64,000 nucleotides of DNA from Fulvimarina uroteuthidis (GTDB lineage: Bacteria > Pseudomonadota > Alphaproteobacteria > Rhizobiales > Rhizobiaceae): NCBI RefSeq assembly GCF_034321785.1, contig NZ_JAXLPB010000003.1, positions 1-64,000 on the forward strand, given 5' to 3'. Below the pieces are notes generated by a model. It had not been told where the DNA came from. It did not search any database and saw only the letters and a program-made list of their open reading frames with translations. Below are positions 25,230 to 36,316 of this stretch, in pieces (position 1 is the first letter of the stretch; each line of letters opens with the position of its first letter). Made by a program: the position numbers and the translations under genes.

Positions 25230-25744
25230 ACCCTTATCTCAGGCCCGTTCGCCGGCCCCCGGTCCGCTCCCTCTCGGACATAGCGGCGCGCCTCGTCGAT
25301 CCGGTGCTGCAGAAGAAGGCCGGGATGACCGCCGAGCTCGCCGTCGCCTGGCCCCAGATCGCCGGTCCAAGGCTTGCCGGGCAGACGCGGCCGCTCGAAT
25401 TCCGATGGCCGCCGAAGCGCTCCGAGGACGATCCGTTCCAGCCCGCCACCCTCGTGGTCGGGGCCGAGCCGATGGCCGCGCTCCGGCTCCAGCACCAGAC
25501 GTCGGAACTGATCGCGCGGATCAACCGCCTCTATGGCTTCCCGGCCATCGCGAAGATCAAGATCACGCAGATGCCGATCATGGAACCCCAGCGCAACAAC
25601 AAGCCGCCCTTGCGGGCCCTGACAGCAGCCGACCGCCGCAAGGTGGAGGAGATGGTCGGTCACATCGAGGACGAGACGTTGAAGGCCTCGCTCAAGGGCC
25701 TTGCCGAGGCAATGCTGAGTCGGGGCGATCGAAGCCGCGACTGA
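25226..25744 (+). CDS. dciA: DciA-like (DUF721) protein
   Basis: A 172-residue cytoplasmic protein. The DUF721 domain with LVDPVLQKKAGMTAELAVAWPQIAG and LQHQTSELIARINRLYG is that of DciA, the ancestral loader of the DnaB replicative helicase in bacteria that lack DnaC. This assignment follows the family; the direct role in this organism is inferred. Start is GTG with GGGAG upstream, overlapping the stop of the preceding gene by four bases. A dsbA-like gene follows, the usual neighbour in Hyphomicrobiales. Confidence 0.85.
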   Translation: MNPYLRPVRRPPVRSLSDIAARLVDPVLQKKAGMTAELAVAWPQIAGPRLAGQTRPLEFRWPPKRSEDDPFQPATLVVGAEPMAALRLQHQTSELIARINRLYGFPAIAKIKITQMPIMEPQRNNKPPLRALTAADRRKVEEMVGHIEDETLKASLKGLAEAMLSRGDRSRD

Positions 25745-25901
25745 TCGCTCGACCGACAAAAAACCCGGCGTCCAAAGGCCTGGATCCGGTCATGACGGAA
25801 TTGTAACGACGACGATGCATGCCGCCATGATAGAAACAACTCCGACCTTTCGTTCGAAGCTGAACGAGACCACGCACTTCAAGATGGAGAGTTTGAACCC
25901 C

Positions 25902-26741
25902 GTGACCCGTTCTTTTTCCGCTTCGCTCAAGATGGGCGCGCTGGCGCTCGCCGGTGCGAGCCTTCTGACGCTTGCCGCATGCAGCGACGAAGACTCCTCG
26001 GCCAACGCCATCGTGCAGCCCGACGCCGGCCAGAGCGAGGCTTCGCCGGCCGCAGGCTCCGCCGCGACCGACACGGCCGCGACCAACGCGGCGACACCGG
26101 CCGCCTCTTCGGATGCCGCGCCGGGCGAGGACGCGCAGCAGAGCACGCTGGTCCCGGCGGACGAAGCGCCGGAGCCGGCCGGCAGCGTCGATGTCGCCGC
26201 GCTGATGGCCGAGCAGGCCCTGCCCGATATCGTCCAGGGCGATCCCGACGCGCCCGTCACCATCGTCGAATATGCCTCGATGACCTGCGGCCACTGCGCC
26301 GATTTCCACGAGAACAGCTATCCGGCCATCAGGAAAGCCTATCTCGATACCGGCAAGGCCAAACTGATCCTGCGCGAGTTCCCGTTCGATCCCGTGTCGC
26401 TGGCCGCCTTCATGCTGGCGCGCTGCGCCGGCGAGGATGCGCAGCGCACGGCGATGATCGATGTCCTGTTTGACCAGCAGCGAAGCTGGGCGAGCGCGGA
26501 AAGCCCGTCGGAGGCCCTGCTGAAGATCGCGCGGATGGCCGGCATGGGCCAGGACGAATTCGTCGCCTGTCTCAACAACAAGGAACTGCAGCAGCAGATC
26601 GTTGACGTCCAGAAGACCGGTCAGGACGAGTTCGGCGTCCAGGCGACCCCGACCTTCTTCATCAACGGCCAGAAATATTCCGGCTCGATGACCCCGCAGA
26701 ACATGGCCGCCGCGATCGAGGCGGCGACGCCGGCGAACTGA
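25902..26741 (+). CDS. DsbA-family thiol-disulfide oxidoreductase lipoprotein
   Basis: A 279-residue exported protein. The signal ends in a lipobox LLTLAAC, so it should be a lipoprotein. An Ala/Thr/Ser/Pro-rich linker of about 90 residues spaces the catalytic domain from the membrane. The thioredoxin fold carries the active-site TCGHC and the cis-proline in QATPTFFING. It probably forms disulfides in periplasmic proteins. The start is uncertain: I chose GTG at 25902 with GGAGAG ten bases upstream; an in-frame ATG at 25884 lacks a ribosome site. Confidence 0.88.
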   Translation: MTRSFSASLKMGALALAGASLLTLAACSDEDSSANAIVQPDAGQSEASPAAGSAATDTAATNAATPAASSDAAPGEDAQQSTLVPADEAPEPAGSVDVAALMAEQALPDIVQGDPDAPVTIVEYASMTCGHCADFHENSYPAIRKAYLDTGKAKLILREFPFDPVSLAAFMLARCAGEDAQRTAMIDVLFDQQRSWASAESPSEALLKIARMAGMGQDEFVACLNNKELQQQIVDVQKTGQDEFGVQATPTFFINGQKYSGSMTPQNMAAAIEAATPAN

Positions 26742-26808
26742 CGCGATCCTCAGATCGCGGAAACGTCCCTGCGACCTGTCCGCCCGGACGGGTTCAATGC
26801 TCGAAGCG

Positions 26809-26831
26809 CCCGTCCGGAATATTCGGACGGG
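26809..26831 (+). terminator. hairpin after the dsbA-like gene
   Basis: CCCGTCCG (26809-26816) pairs with CGGACGGG (26824-26831) around a seven-base AT-rich loop. It lies 70 bases past the stop of the dsbA-like gene and 75 before ppdK, on the same strand. No uridine tract follows, so strength is uncertain. Confidence 0.5.
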
Positions 26832-26905
26832 TGCCCTTGGTGTTGCGCACGTGCCGCGCTAAACGCTGGGAGGACGTGAACAGCAGGCCTTAACCCGGCG
26901 GTACG

Positions 26906-29572
<2,667 letters not shown>

Positions 29573-29633
29573 TCGGACCGTCGCGCAGGCAGATCCTGGA
29601 CCGCGAGGCCGACGCCGGAGTGCCGACACGAAA

Positions 29634-29664
29634 ATCCCGGCGCGATACGGGATCTCGCCGGGAT
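29634..29664. terminator. hairpin between ppdK and the DUF892 gene
   Basis: ATCCCGGCG (29634-29642) pairs with CGCCGGGAT (29656-29664) across a 13-base loop. It sits between convergent genes, 62 bases past ppdK, and could end either transcript. No uridine run follows. Confidence 0.5.
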
Positions 29665-29804
29665 CGATGGTCCAACTGTCGTGTCAACGCTTCGCAGCGG
29701 GCTTTTTGAAAAACGATCCCGATCTGCGGGCGGAGGCCAAACCGTGCCACATACCGCCGGCCGAATGCCGTGTTTCAGACATTCGGCCTTCGAGCGATCC
29801 GACC

Positions 29805-30299
29805 TCAGACCGCGGCCTTGTTGATCCCGCCGGTCGCAAGATCCGTCATGGTGCGGTCGCCTTCGGCGGTGTGCGACAGGCAGTCCTGCAGGATCTTCGC
29901 ATCGTCCTTCAGGTCGAGACGCTGGGCGAAGGCGACGAGGCAACCATAACCGGCGATCGCGTAATGGGCCATGCGCTGGTACTGGGTGATGATCATGGCG
30001 TCGCGGGCGCTGGGATCGGTGATCTCCTCCTCCAGGGCATGCGAGCGGGCTTCCTTCACGAGACCTTCCATGCCCTTGCAGAACTCGCCGGTCGGGTCCG
30101 CGTCATGGCCCTTGATGATCTTCGCGAGCGCGTCCTTGCCGTCCCGGATCCCGTCGACGCCCGCGAGAAGCGCATTCTTCAGGCTCTCGTCATGGGCCGC
30201 GTCCGCGAGTTCGCGCGTCACCTTCTCGGACTGATTGCAGGCACTGTAGATGTCCTGCGCCTGATCGATATAGATGTCCTTGAGATTGTTGATCGCCAT
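29805..30299 (-). CDS. ferritin-like DUF892 (YciE/YciF-type) protein
   Basis: A 164-residue soluble four-helix protein. It starts NLKDIYIDQAQDIYSACNQ and contains the DUF892 blocks ITQYQRMAHYAIAGYG and HTAEGDRTMTDLA, with regularly spaced Glu/His residues that could bind a metal pair, as in the ferritin-like fold. The family is stress-related in enterobacteria, but its biochemical role is not known. The ATG at 30299 is nine bases after AAAGGAT; one two codons earlier is too close to it. Confidence 0.85.
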   Translation of the reverse strand: MAINNLKDIYIDQAQDIYSACNQSEKVTRELADAAHDESLKNALLAGVDGIRDGKDALAKIIKGHDADPTGEFCKGMEGLVKEARSHALEEEITDPSARDAMIITQYQRMAHYAIAGYGCLVAFAQRLDLKDDAKILQDCLSHTAEGDRTMTDLATGGINKAAV

Positions 30300-30582
30300 T
30301 GTCATGATCCTTTCGTTGGATGTCGTGCCGGGTTAGCGCGGCGCGGGGCGAATGGTTCCAAGCCGGGCGCCTCGTTCCGCGGCGCCGAAGCGTCGCAGGG
30401 ACGCCATGCCGAGGCGGAACGACGGGGCAGGGAAGGCCGGGTTTCAGCGGACGCGGCGGGCACAGGATCGAACGCGATGCGGGCCGGATTCACGCCCCGA
30501 AGCATCCAGCCTTGCAGAAATCAGGAGCTGCGCGATCTCGTCCTATGGCAGCCGTCGCACGATCGGCGCTAGAGAGGTGGTC

Positions 30583-31941
30583 ATGGATACAATTTCGCGC
30601 CAAAGTTTCACTCTCCGCCTTCCGGCCTTCGTGACCACGATGCGGGAGAGCCAGCGCCTGCGCCTCGCCACCCTCGTGCGGCTGCGCTGGCTGTCGGTCG
30701 CCGGCCAGATCGGCACCGTCGTCTTCGTGGCCTGGGGCGTGTGGTGGCCGTTTCCGGCCTGGTCCTGCCTCGGACTGATCGCCCTGTCGGTGGCCCTGAA
30801 CATCTATCTTTCGGCGCAATATCCCGCGAGCCGCCGACTGTCGCCGGGCGCGGCGGCGGGCGTTCTGATCTTCGACATTCTCCAGCCGACCGGGCTCCTG
30901 TTCCTGACCGGAGGCCTCAACAACCCGTTCTCGGTGTTCCTGATCGTCCCGACTCTGATCGCCTCGGCGACGCAGCCGCCCGCCACGACGTTCGGCCTCG
31001 GTCTTCTCGCGGCGCTTGCGGCAAGTTTCCTCGCGCTGTTCCATCTGCCGCTGCCCTGGCCCGACGGGGAGGTCTTCCAGCTCCCGCCGGTCTATCTGGC
31101 CGGTCTGTGGTATGCGATCGTCGGAACGCTGGCCTTCTCGGCCATCTATGTCTACCGGGTCGCAGCCGAGTCGCGCGCACTTGCCGATGCCCTGAGCGCG
31201 ACGGAACTGGTGCTCCAGCGCGAGCAGCACATCTCGGCCCTCGACGGACTGGCCGCCGCCGCCGCCCACGAACTCGGCACCCCGCTTGCGACCATCGCGC
31301 TTGCGACGAAGGAGATGAGCCGCACCGTCGCCCACGACAATCCGCTGCGCGAGGACATCGACCTCCTGCTCGACCAGTCCGAGCGCTGCCGCGAGATCCT
31401 GCGCCGTCTTTCCAGCCTTTCGTCCTCGTCCGAAAGCCACATGGCCAAGCTGCCGCTGCTGTCGCTCATCGACGAGGTCGCAGAACCGCACAGGGATTTC
31501 GGCGTCGCGGTCTCCGTGGAGACCGAAGGCATAGGAGCCGAGCCCGTGACGCGGCGCAATGCCGGCATCCTCTACGGCCTCGGGAACATCGTCGAGAACG
31601 CGGTGGATTTTGCCGCGTCATCCGTGCGGATCGAAGTCTTCTGGGACCAGAACCGCGTCTCGGTCGTCGTCGTCGATGACGGCCCGGGCTTCAACCCGGA
31701 CGTTCTCGCCCGCATCGGCGACCCCTACATGGCCGACCGGTTCAAGGGCGAGCGCCGCGCCGGCGGCGGCCTCGGCCTCGGCGTGTTCATCGCCAAGACT
31801 TTGCTCGAGCGCTCGGGTGCGACGATTTCCTTCGAGAACTCTCCCGAGCGCGGCGTCACGGGAGCGATCGTGTCCGTCGAGTGGGACCGCGAGGTTCTCG
31901 AGACCGGAGGTTCGCTGGCGCGCACGGGGCAGACCGACTGA
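30583..31941 (+). CDS. regB: redox-sensing histidine kinase RegB/PrrB/ActS
   Basis: A 452-residue inner-membrane sensor kinase with about six membrane segments (residues 35-195). The quinone-sensing loop GGLNNPF (110-116) is conserved. The H-box is AAAAHELGTPLATIAL (His229). The redox-active cysteine of RegB is conserved in DQSERCREILRR (Cys269). The ATPase domain has N, G1 (DDGPGFNP) and G2 (GGGLGLGVFI) boxes. In relatives it controls respiration, nitrogen and carbon fixation genes by redox state. GAGAGG precedes the ATG. RegA follows 282 bases downstream on the same strand. Confidence 0.95.
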   Translation: MDTISRQSFTLRLPAFVTTMRESQRLRLATLVRLRWLSVAGQIGTVVFVAWGVWWPFPAWSCLGLIALSVALNIYLSAQYPASRRLSPGAAAGVLIFDILQPTGLLFLTGGLNNPFSVFLIVPTLIASATQPPATTFGLGLLAALAASFLALFHLPLPWPDGEVFQLPPVYLAGLWYAIVGTLAFSAIYVYRVAAESRALADALSATELVLQREQHISALDGLAAAAAHELGTPLATIALATKEMSRTVAHDNPLREDIDLLLDQSERCREILRRLSSLSSSSESHMAKLPLLSLIDEVAEPHRDFGVAVSVETEGIGAEPVTRRNAGILYGLGNIVENAVDFAASSVRIEVFWDQNRVSVVVVDDGPGFNPDVLARIGDPYMADRFKGERRAGGGLGLGVFIAKTLLERSGATISFENSPERGVTGAIVSVEWDREVLETGGSLARTGQTD

Positions 31942-32223
31942 GCTGACTTTCGAAACCATTCGGCAAGGCGCCTTCGCCGGCGATCGCAGCCGGGTCTTGC
32001 GACCGTTGGCCGCAACGATTCGCTCATGTCTGATGCATCTTTGCTACCGCACGTCTCGTTGTTCCATCACATGGGTTGCCCCATCTATATCCTATCGTTG
32101 AGGCACCTTGATAACGGTCCTGTCGAAGCGTTGAGTCCCGGCCTTCTTGCAAAACGGGATGATCGAGCGACCGTCATGATCGCGACTGTGAAGTTTTGAA
32201 CATACCGGGATTTGGAGATGACC

Positions 32224-32796
32224 ATGCTTGATTCCATCCAGGCGGAAGCCCAGGCCTTCGTACCAGTGGCCGGAGACAATTCGCTTCTCATCGTCGATGA
32301 CGACCGCCCGTTTCTCCAGCGGCTCGGACGCGCGCTCGAGCAGCGCGGGTTCGCCGTCACCACCGCCGAGAGCGTCCGCGAGGGCATGAGTGCCGTCAGG
32401 CGCGGCGCTCCGGCCTTTGCCGTCGTCGACATGCGGCTTGGAGACGGCAACGGCCTCGACGTCGTGCAGGCGCTGCGCGGCGCGCGCGAGGATGCGCGTG
32501 CGGTGGTGCTGACGGGTTACGGCAACATCGCGACGGCCGTCACCGCCGTCAAGCTCGGGGCCATCGACTATCTGGCCAAGCCGGCGGATGCGGACGAGGT
32601 GACCGCCGCATTGACCCGCGGTGCAGACGAGCGTCCGGAGCCACCGGAAAATCCGATGTCGGCCGATCGCGTTCGATGGGAGCATATCCAGCGCATCTAC
32701 GAGCTCTGCGATCGCAATGTTTCGGAGACCGCGCGCCGGCTGTCGATGCATAGGCGGACGCTGCAGCGGATCCTGGCGAAGCGCGCGCCGCGCTGA
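32224..32796 (+). CDS. regA: redox response regulator RegA/PrrA/ActR
   Basis: A 190-residue DNA-binding response regulator, partner of RegB. The receiver has the acidic pair in LIVDDDRPF and the phosphoacceptor aspartate in VVDMRLGDGNGL, with the lysine in DYLAKPA. A four-proline linker (RPEPPENP) leads to the Fis-type helix-turn-helix NVSETARRLSMHRRTLQRIL, nearly invariant in this family. Length is that of the family. Two ATG codons (32218, 32224) are possible; the second is six bases after GGAG. Confidence 0.95.
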   Translation: MLDSIQAEAQAFVPVAGDNSLLIVDDDRPFLQRLGRALEQRGFAVTTAESVREGMSAVRRGAPAFAVVDMRLGDGNGLDVVQALRGAREDARAVVLTGYGNIATAVTAVKLGAIDYLAKPADADEVTAALTRGADERPEPPENPMSADRVRWEHIQRIYELCDRNVSETARRLSMHRRTLQRILAKRAPR

Positions 32797-32829
32797 GCCG
32801 TCGGTCTTTTCGGTTCGTCGCCTGGGCCG

Positions 32830-33315
32830 TCAATCCGTCATGAACGGGTTGGCGGCCCATTCTGCTTGCAGAAGACGATCGGCGGACAGGCGCGCGAAGC
32901 GCACCGTCATCGCCCGCCGCGTCGCGGCGCCGAGCTTGGTTTCGGGCGCCTCCCTCAGAATTTCCGCGGCATAGCCGTCCGAGACGATGAGCCCCTGATC
33001 GGCCGGAAAGATGTCGATGGGCACGCCCGGATGCGTCGCGAAGAACAGGCGGTCGCAATGCTGGAGATAGTCGGGCCATTTCTGATCGACACGGAAATCC
33101 TCGATCGACGTCTTGATCTCGACGATCGTGAACTCACCCTTTTCCGACAGGCAGACGAGATCGGCCCGCCGCCCCGATTTCAGGGGCATTTCCGGCAGGA
33201 TGGAGACGCGGTGGGCTATCATCAGGCGCTGCACGCCGCGCCGCACCATCATGGCACGTTCGGACTGGCGTCCGTCGACGAGCGGGGCACGGGAGAAGGG
33301 TGAAACCAGAGGCAT
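32830..33315 (-). CDS. mmcB: MmcB-family DNA repair protein
   Basis: A 161-residue cytoplasmic protein with a PD-(D/E)xK nuclease-like core: ADLVCLSEKG followed by FTIVEIKTSIEDF, and a later DYLQHCDRLFFATH block. In Caulobacter MmcB is damage-inducible and contributes to mitomycin C resistance. The start at 33315 has AAAGGTGG upstream. A degenerate LexA-like half-site pair lies 36-50 bases upstream. It is convergent with regA and follows the HmrR-type regulator gene on the same strand. Confidence 0.85.
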   Translation of the reverse strand: MPLVSPFSRAPLVDGRQSERAMMVRRGVQRLMIAHRVSILPEMPLKSGRRADLVCLSEKGEFTIVEIKTSIEDFRVDQKWPDYLQHCDRLFFATHPGVPIDIFPADQGLIVSDGYAAEILREAPETKLGAATRRAMTVRFARLSADRLLQAEWAANPFMTD

Positions 33316-33396
33316 GGGCCCACCTTTCGCCCGGATCGCGCCGCATGGCAAGACAAAACGGGAACGCGGGGACGGAATGAACGCGCTCCCGCAAGG

Positions 33397-33828
33397 TCAG
33401 CGTGCCGGTTGCTCGTTCGAACGCGCCGAGGGCAATGTTCCCAGTTCGTCGAGGATCGCGCAATCGGGGTCGGCATCGCCATGGCACCGCTCGGTCAACG
33501 CCGAGAGCACCTGCTTCAGCGACTGCAACTCGTCGATCTTGCGGTCGATCTCCTCGACTCGCTTCTTCGCCAGGCGCTTCACATCCTTGGAATGGCGGTC
33601 GGCGTCGTCGTAGAGCGAGAGTAACCGCCTTGCATCATCGATGGAAAATCCCAGCGAACGCGAGCGCTGGATGAACTGGAGAACATGCACGTCACGATCG
33701 CGGTAGTCCCTGTATCCGTTGGCGGCACGCGCCGGTTTCAACAGGCCGATCTCTTCGTAATAACGAACCGTTTTCGGCGGCAGGCCGCACAGTTTCGCCG
33801 CTTCTCCGATGTTCATGACACGCTCCAT
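33397..33828 (-). CDS. hmrR: MerR-family Cu(I)-responsive regulator (HmrR/CueR type)
   Basis: A 143-residue DNA-binding regulator. The winged helix MNIGEAAKLCGLPPKTVRYY opens the protein, and a dimerisation helix follows. The metal loop is CHGDADPDC, two cysteines seven residues apart, as in HmrR/CueR, which switch on copper export genes when Cu(I) binds. No copper ATPase or chaperone gene is within the window, so its targets lie elsewhere. GGGAG just before the ATG supports this start; a second ATG four codons on is the usual family start. Confidence 0.9.
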   Translation of the reverse strand: MERVMNIGEAAKLCGLPPKTVRYYEEIGLLKPARAANGYRDYRDRDVHVLQFIQRSRSLGFSIDDARRLLSLYDDADRHSKDVKRLAKKRVEEIDRKIDELQSLKQVLSALTERCHGDADPDCAILDELGTLPSARSNEQPAR

Positions 33829-34081
33829 CTTCTCCCGTCAGGGTGGATGTTACGATCCACACCGGAAGAAATGTCGCGCGGGCCTGGAGGGTCAACTGTG
33901 TTAGGCTGGCAACAAGGAATTCTTAAGCATGGTCTGCCACATTCTGGCCGTTGCTTACGACCAAACCCAAGCCTATCCAAGACTGACAGCAGATCGGGTC
34001 CGGCCCGGTTGAGCGTTTATGACCGGATCCCCCTCGCGCCGTTTCACACGCGGCCTTACGTCTCTCGACTGGACGAAAAAG

Positions 34082-34825
34082 ATGAACATCGACCACCTTA
34101 TCAAAGCCGGCATCGTGCTCGCGGGCGCCGGCTTGCTGCAGGCCTGTTCCACGGGCTCATCGACGCGGGTTTCCGCCATTCCGCCCATGAGCGCGCAGGT
34201 TGCCGCAGCCTATGCGGGACCGTCGAGCCTCACCTCCGGCAGCGTCAATGCGGTGTCCAATCCCGATTATGCCAGTGTCGTCGATGATGGTTACGCGCTC
34301 CCGGCGATCCCGTCCGACAAGATCGATCCGAAATATCTGCGCCAGCAGGTTTCGTATCCCGAAGGCAGCCAGTACGAGCCCGGCACCGTCGTCGTCGATA
34401 CGCCGAACCGCTTCCTCTATATCATCGAGCCGGGCGGCATGGCGATGCGCTACGGCATCGGCGTGGGCGCGGCAGGCTTCTCATGGTCGGGCGATGCCTA
34501 CGTCAATTCCAAGCAGCACTGGCCCAAATGGCATCCGCCGGGCGAAATGATCGACCGCAAGCCGGAGCTGGAGAAATATCGCAATGGCGGCATGGAGCCG
34601 GGCCTCACCAACCCGCTCGGCGCCCGCGCGCTCTACCTCTTCCAGGGCGGCCGCGACACGCTGTTCCGCATCCACGGAACGCCGGAATGGTGGACCATCG
34701 GCACCGCGGCCTCGTCGGGCTGCATCCGCATGATGAACCAGGACGTGATCGACGTTTACGAGCGCGTGCCGCGCAACGCCAAGGTCATCGTCAAGCAGGG
34801 GCAGGAGCGCCTCGCCCAGCGTTGA
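34082..34825 (+). CDS. L,D-transpeptidase (YkuD) lipoprotein
   Basis: A 247-residue envelope enzyme. The signal ends LLQACSTG, a lipobox with Cys22, so it should be lipid-anchored. The YkuD catalytic domain reads FRIHGTPEWWTIG and SSGCIRM, with His198 and the nucleophile Cys214. Such enzymes make 3-3 peptidoglycan cross-links or link lipoproteins or outer-membrane proteins to peptidoglycan. Many paralogues exist in Hyphomicrobiales. It stands alone, divergent from hmrR. Confidence 0.92.
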   Translation: MNIDHLIKAGIVLAGAGLLQACSTGSSTRVSAIPPMSAQVAAAYAGPSSLTSGSVNAVSNPDYASVVDDGYALPAIPSDKIDPKYLRQQVSYPEGSQYEPGTVVVDTPNRFLYIIEPGGMAMRYGIGVGAAGFSWSGDAYVNSKQHWPKWHPPGEMIDRKPELEKYRNGGMEPGLTNPLGARALYLFQGGRDTLFRIHGTPEWWTIGTAASSGCIRMMNQDVIDVYERVPRNAKVIVKQGQERLAQR

Positions 34826-35168
34826 TCTGTGACGGGCGTCGCGCAACCGACGCCGGAACGAAACGAAACGGACGAGGGGCGGTCTCACGGCCTGGTCCGA
34901 GACGGTTTGAACGGGGCCGGACATCTCGAAAGGGATGCCCGGCCTCGGCGTGTCGATCCACCGGATCGTTCCTGCCGCAATGGCGTGAACTTGCTTTTTG
35001 TCCCGTTTCTTACGATCTAGGGGCGATTGCCTTCCGCCGTCCTTCCCCGACTCGTCTTCGAAGAGGTCGCTGAACACCGCGCGAAGGGCCGGGAGCTGCC
35101 CATCGCAGCTCTTTCGAAGCATCCAATGTCCTCCCGATCGCCGGGCGGACGGCTAACAAGGAAACCGA
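34826..35168. other. leader region before infA
   Basis: About 340 bases without a supported gene. A 63-codon frame at 34829-35020 lacks a ribosome site and family resemblance. The infA promoter must lie here; TTGCTTTTTG near 34990 gives an AT-rich patch. No RNA gene is recognised. Confidence 0.45.
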
Positions 35169-35387
35169 ATGGCCAAGGAAGAAGTTCTGGAATTTCCAGG
35201 CGAAGTCGTTGAGCTCCTGCCGAATGCGACGTTCCGCGTGAAGCTCGAGAACGAACACGAGATCATTGCCCACACGGCCGGTCGCATGCGCAAGAACCGC
35301 ATCCGCGTGCTGACGGGCGACAAGGTGCTGGTCGAGATGACGCCTTACGATCTGACCAAGGGCCGCATCACCTACCGCTTCAAGTAA
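35169..35387 (+). CDS. infA: translation initiation factor IF-1
   Basis: A 72-residue OB-fold protein that binds the ribosomal A site during initiation. The sequence MAKEEVLEFPGEVVELLPN, HTAGRMRKNRIRVL and VEMTPYDLTKGRITYRFK is nearly invariant in bacteria. AAGGAAA precedes the ATG. maf follows 45 bases downstream and yacG after it, probably one operon, the usual order in Hyphomicrobiales. Confidence 0.98.
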   Translation: MAKEEVLEFPGEVVELLPNATFRVKLENEHEIIAHTAGRMRKNRIRVLTGDKVLVEMTPYDLTKGRITYRFK

Positions 35388-35432
35388 GCGGCTCGTCCCG
35401 CTCGCACGTTCACGGAAAGCCCTGATCGTCCC

Positions 35433-36122
35433 ATGCTGATACTCGCCTCAGCCTCGCCGCGCCGCCTCGGCCTGTTACAGCAGGCGGGAATCGAGCCGGA
35501 CATCCTGATGCCCGCCGATCTCGACGAGACGCCGGCGAGGGGCGAGCATCCGCGTTCGCTGGCCAAGCGCCTGTCGCGCGAAAAGGCCGAGGCGACGGCG
35601 CGGCGCGTGGCCGAACTCAATTACGACAATGCCTATGTGCTGGCGGCGGACACGGTGGTCTGTGTCGGGCGCGATATCATGCCCAAGGCCGAGCTGCAGG
35701 AGGATGCGCTGGCCAATCTGCGGGTGCTCTCCGGCCGCGCGCACCGGGTCTATACCGGCGTCAGCCTGATCACCCCGCGCGGATCGCTGCGCCAGCGCCT
35801 CGTCGAGACGAAGGTGCGCTTCAAGCGGCTGTCGCGCGAGGACATCGATCGGTATCTACGGTCCGGCGAATGGCGGGGCAAGGCGGGTGGCTACGCGATC
35901 CAGGGCCGGGCCGGAGCGTTCGTCCTCCGTCTCATCGGCTCCTATACCAACGTCGTCGGCCTGCCGCTCTACGAGACGGTGAACCTTCTGGCGGGGGAGG
36001 GATACGACATCGATTCGCGCACCGGCCTCATGCTCGACAGCGATGATGAGGCGGGCGTCGAGGACGCCGGCTCGGATGGTTCGCCGGACATCGAACGCGA
36101 CACCGCACGCGCGGCGAGCTGA
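35433..36122 (+). CDS. maf: Maf-family nucleoside triphosphate pyrophosphatase
   Basis: A 229-residue soluble pyrophosphatase that removes non-canonical or modified nucleotides and can affect septum formation. The N-terminal substrate motif is LILASASPRRLGLL, the catalytic acid lies in LAADTVVCVGRDI, and KAGGYAIQGRAGAF is the third block. A 30-residue acidic tail extends past the usual end. Its stop lies six bases before yacG. Confidence 0.92.
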   Translation: MLILASASPRRLGLLQQAGIEPDILMPADLDETPARGEHPRSLAKRLSREKAEATARRVAELNYDNAYVLAADTVVCVGRDIMPKAELQEDALANLRVLSGRAHRVYTGVSLITPRGSLRQRLVETKVRFKRLSREDIDRYLRSGEWRGKAGGYAIQGRAGAFVLRLIGSYTNVVGLPLYETVNLLAGEGYDIDSRTGLMLDSDDEAGVEDAGSDGSPDIERDTARAAS

Positions 36123-36127
36123 TCCTC

Positions 36128-36316
36128 ATGTCGTCGACGGTGACACCGCTGCGCCCCAAGCGCAAATGTCCGGAATGCCGGCGGGACTCGACCCGCGAGC
36201 ATTTTCCGTTCTGCTCGGAACGATGCAAGGCGGTGGATCTGAACCGCTGGCTCGGCGGCCATTACGTCATTCCCGGGCCGTCCCTGTCGTCGGACGACGA
36301 GGATTCCGATCGGTGA
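36128..36316 (+). CDS. yacG: DNA gyrase inhibitor / zinc protein YacG
   Basis: A 62-residue zinc-finger protein. The zinc site is CPECRRDSTREHFPFCSERC, four cysteines, with DLNRWLGGHYVIPG following, as in YacG, which binds GyrB and inhibits gyrase in E. coli. It is the last gene of the infA-maf-yacG run. Its last 55 bases overlap the end of a possible small gene on the other strand. Confidence 0.92.
   Translation: MSSTVTPLRPKRKCPECRRDSTREHFPFCSERCKAVDLNRWLGGHYVIPGPSLSSDDEDSDR

Noticed and set aside
34829..35020. Sixty-three-codon frame before infA
   Set aside because: No ribosome site, no family resemblance, and Arg/Pro/Asp-rich composition.
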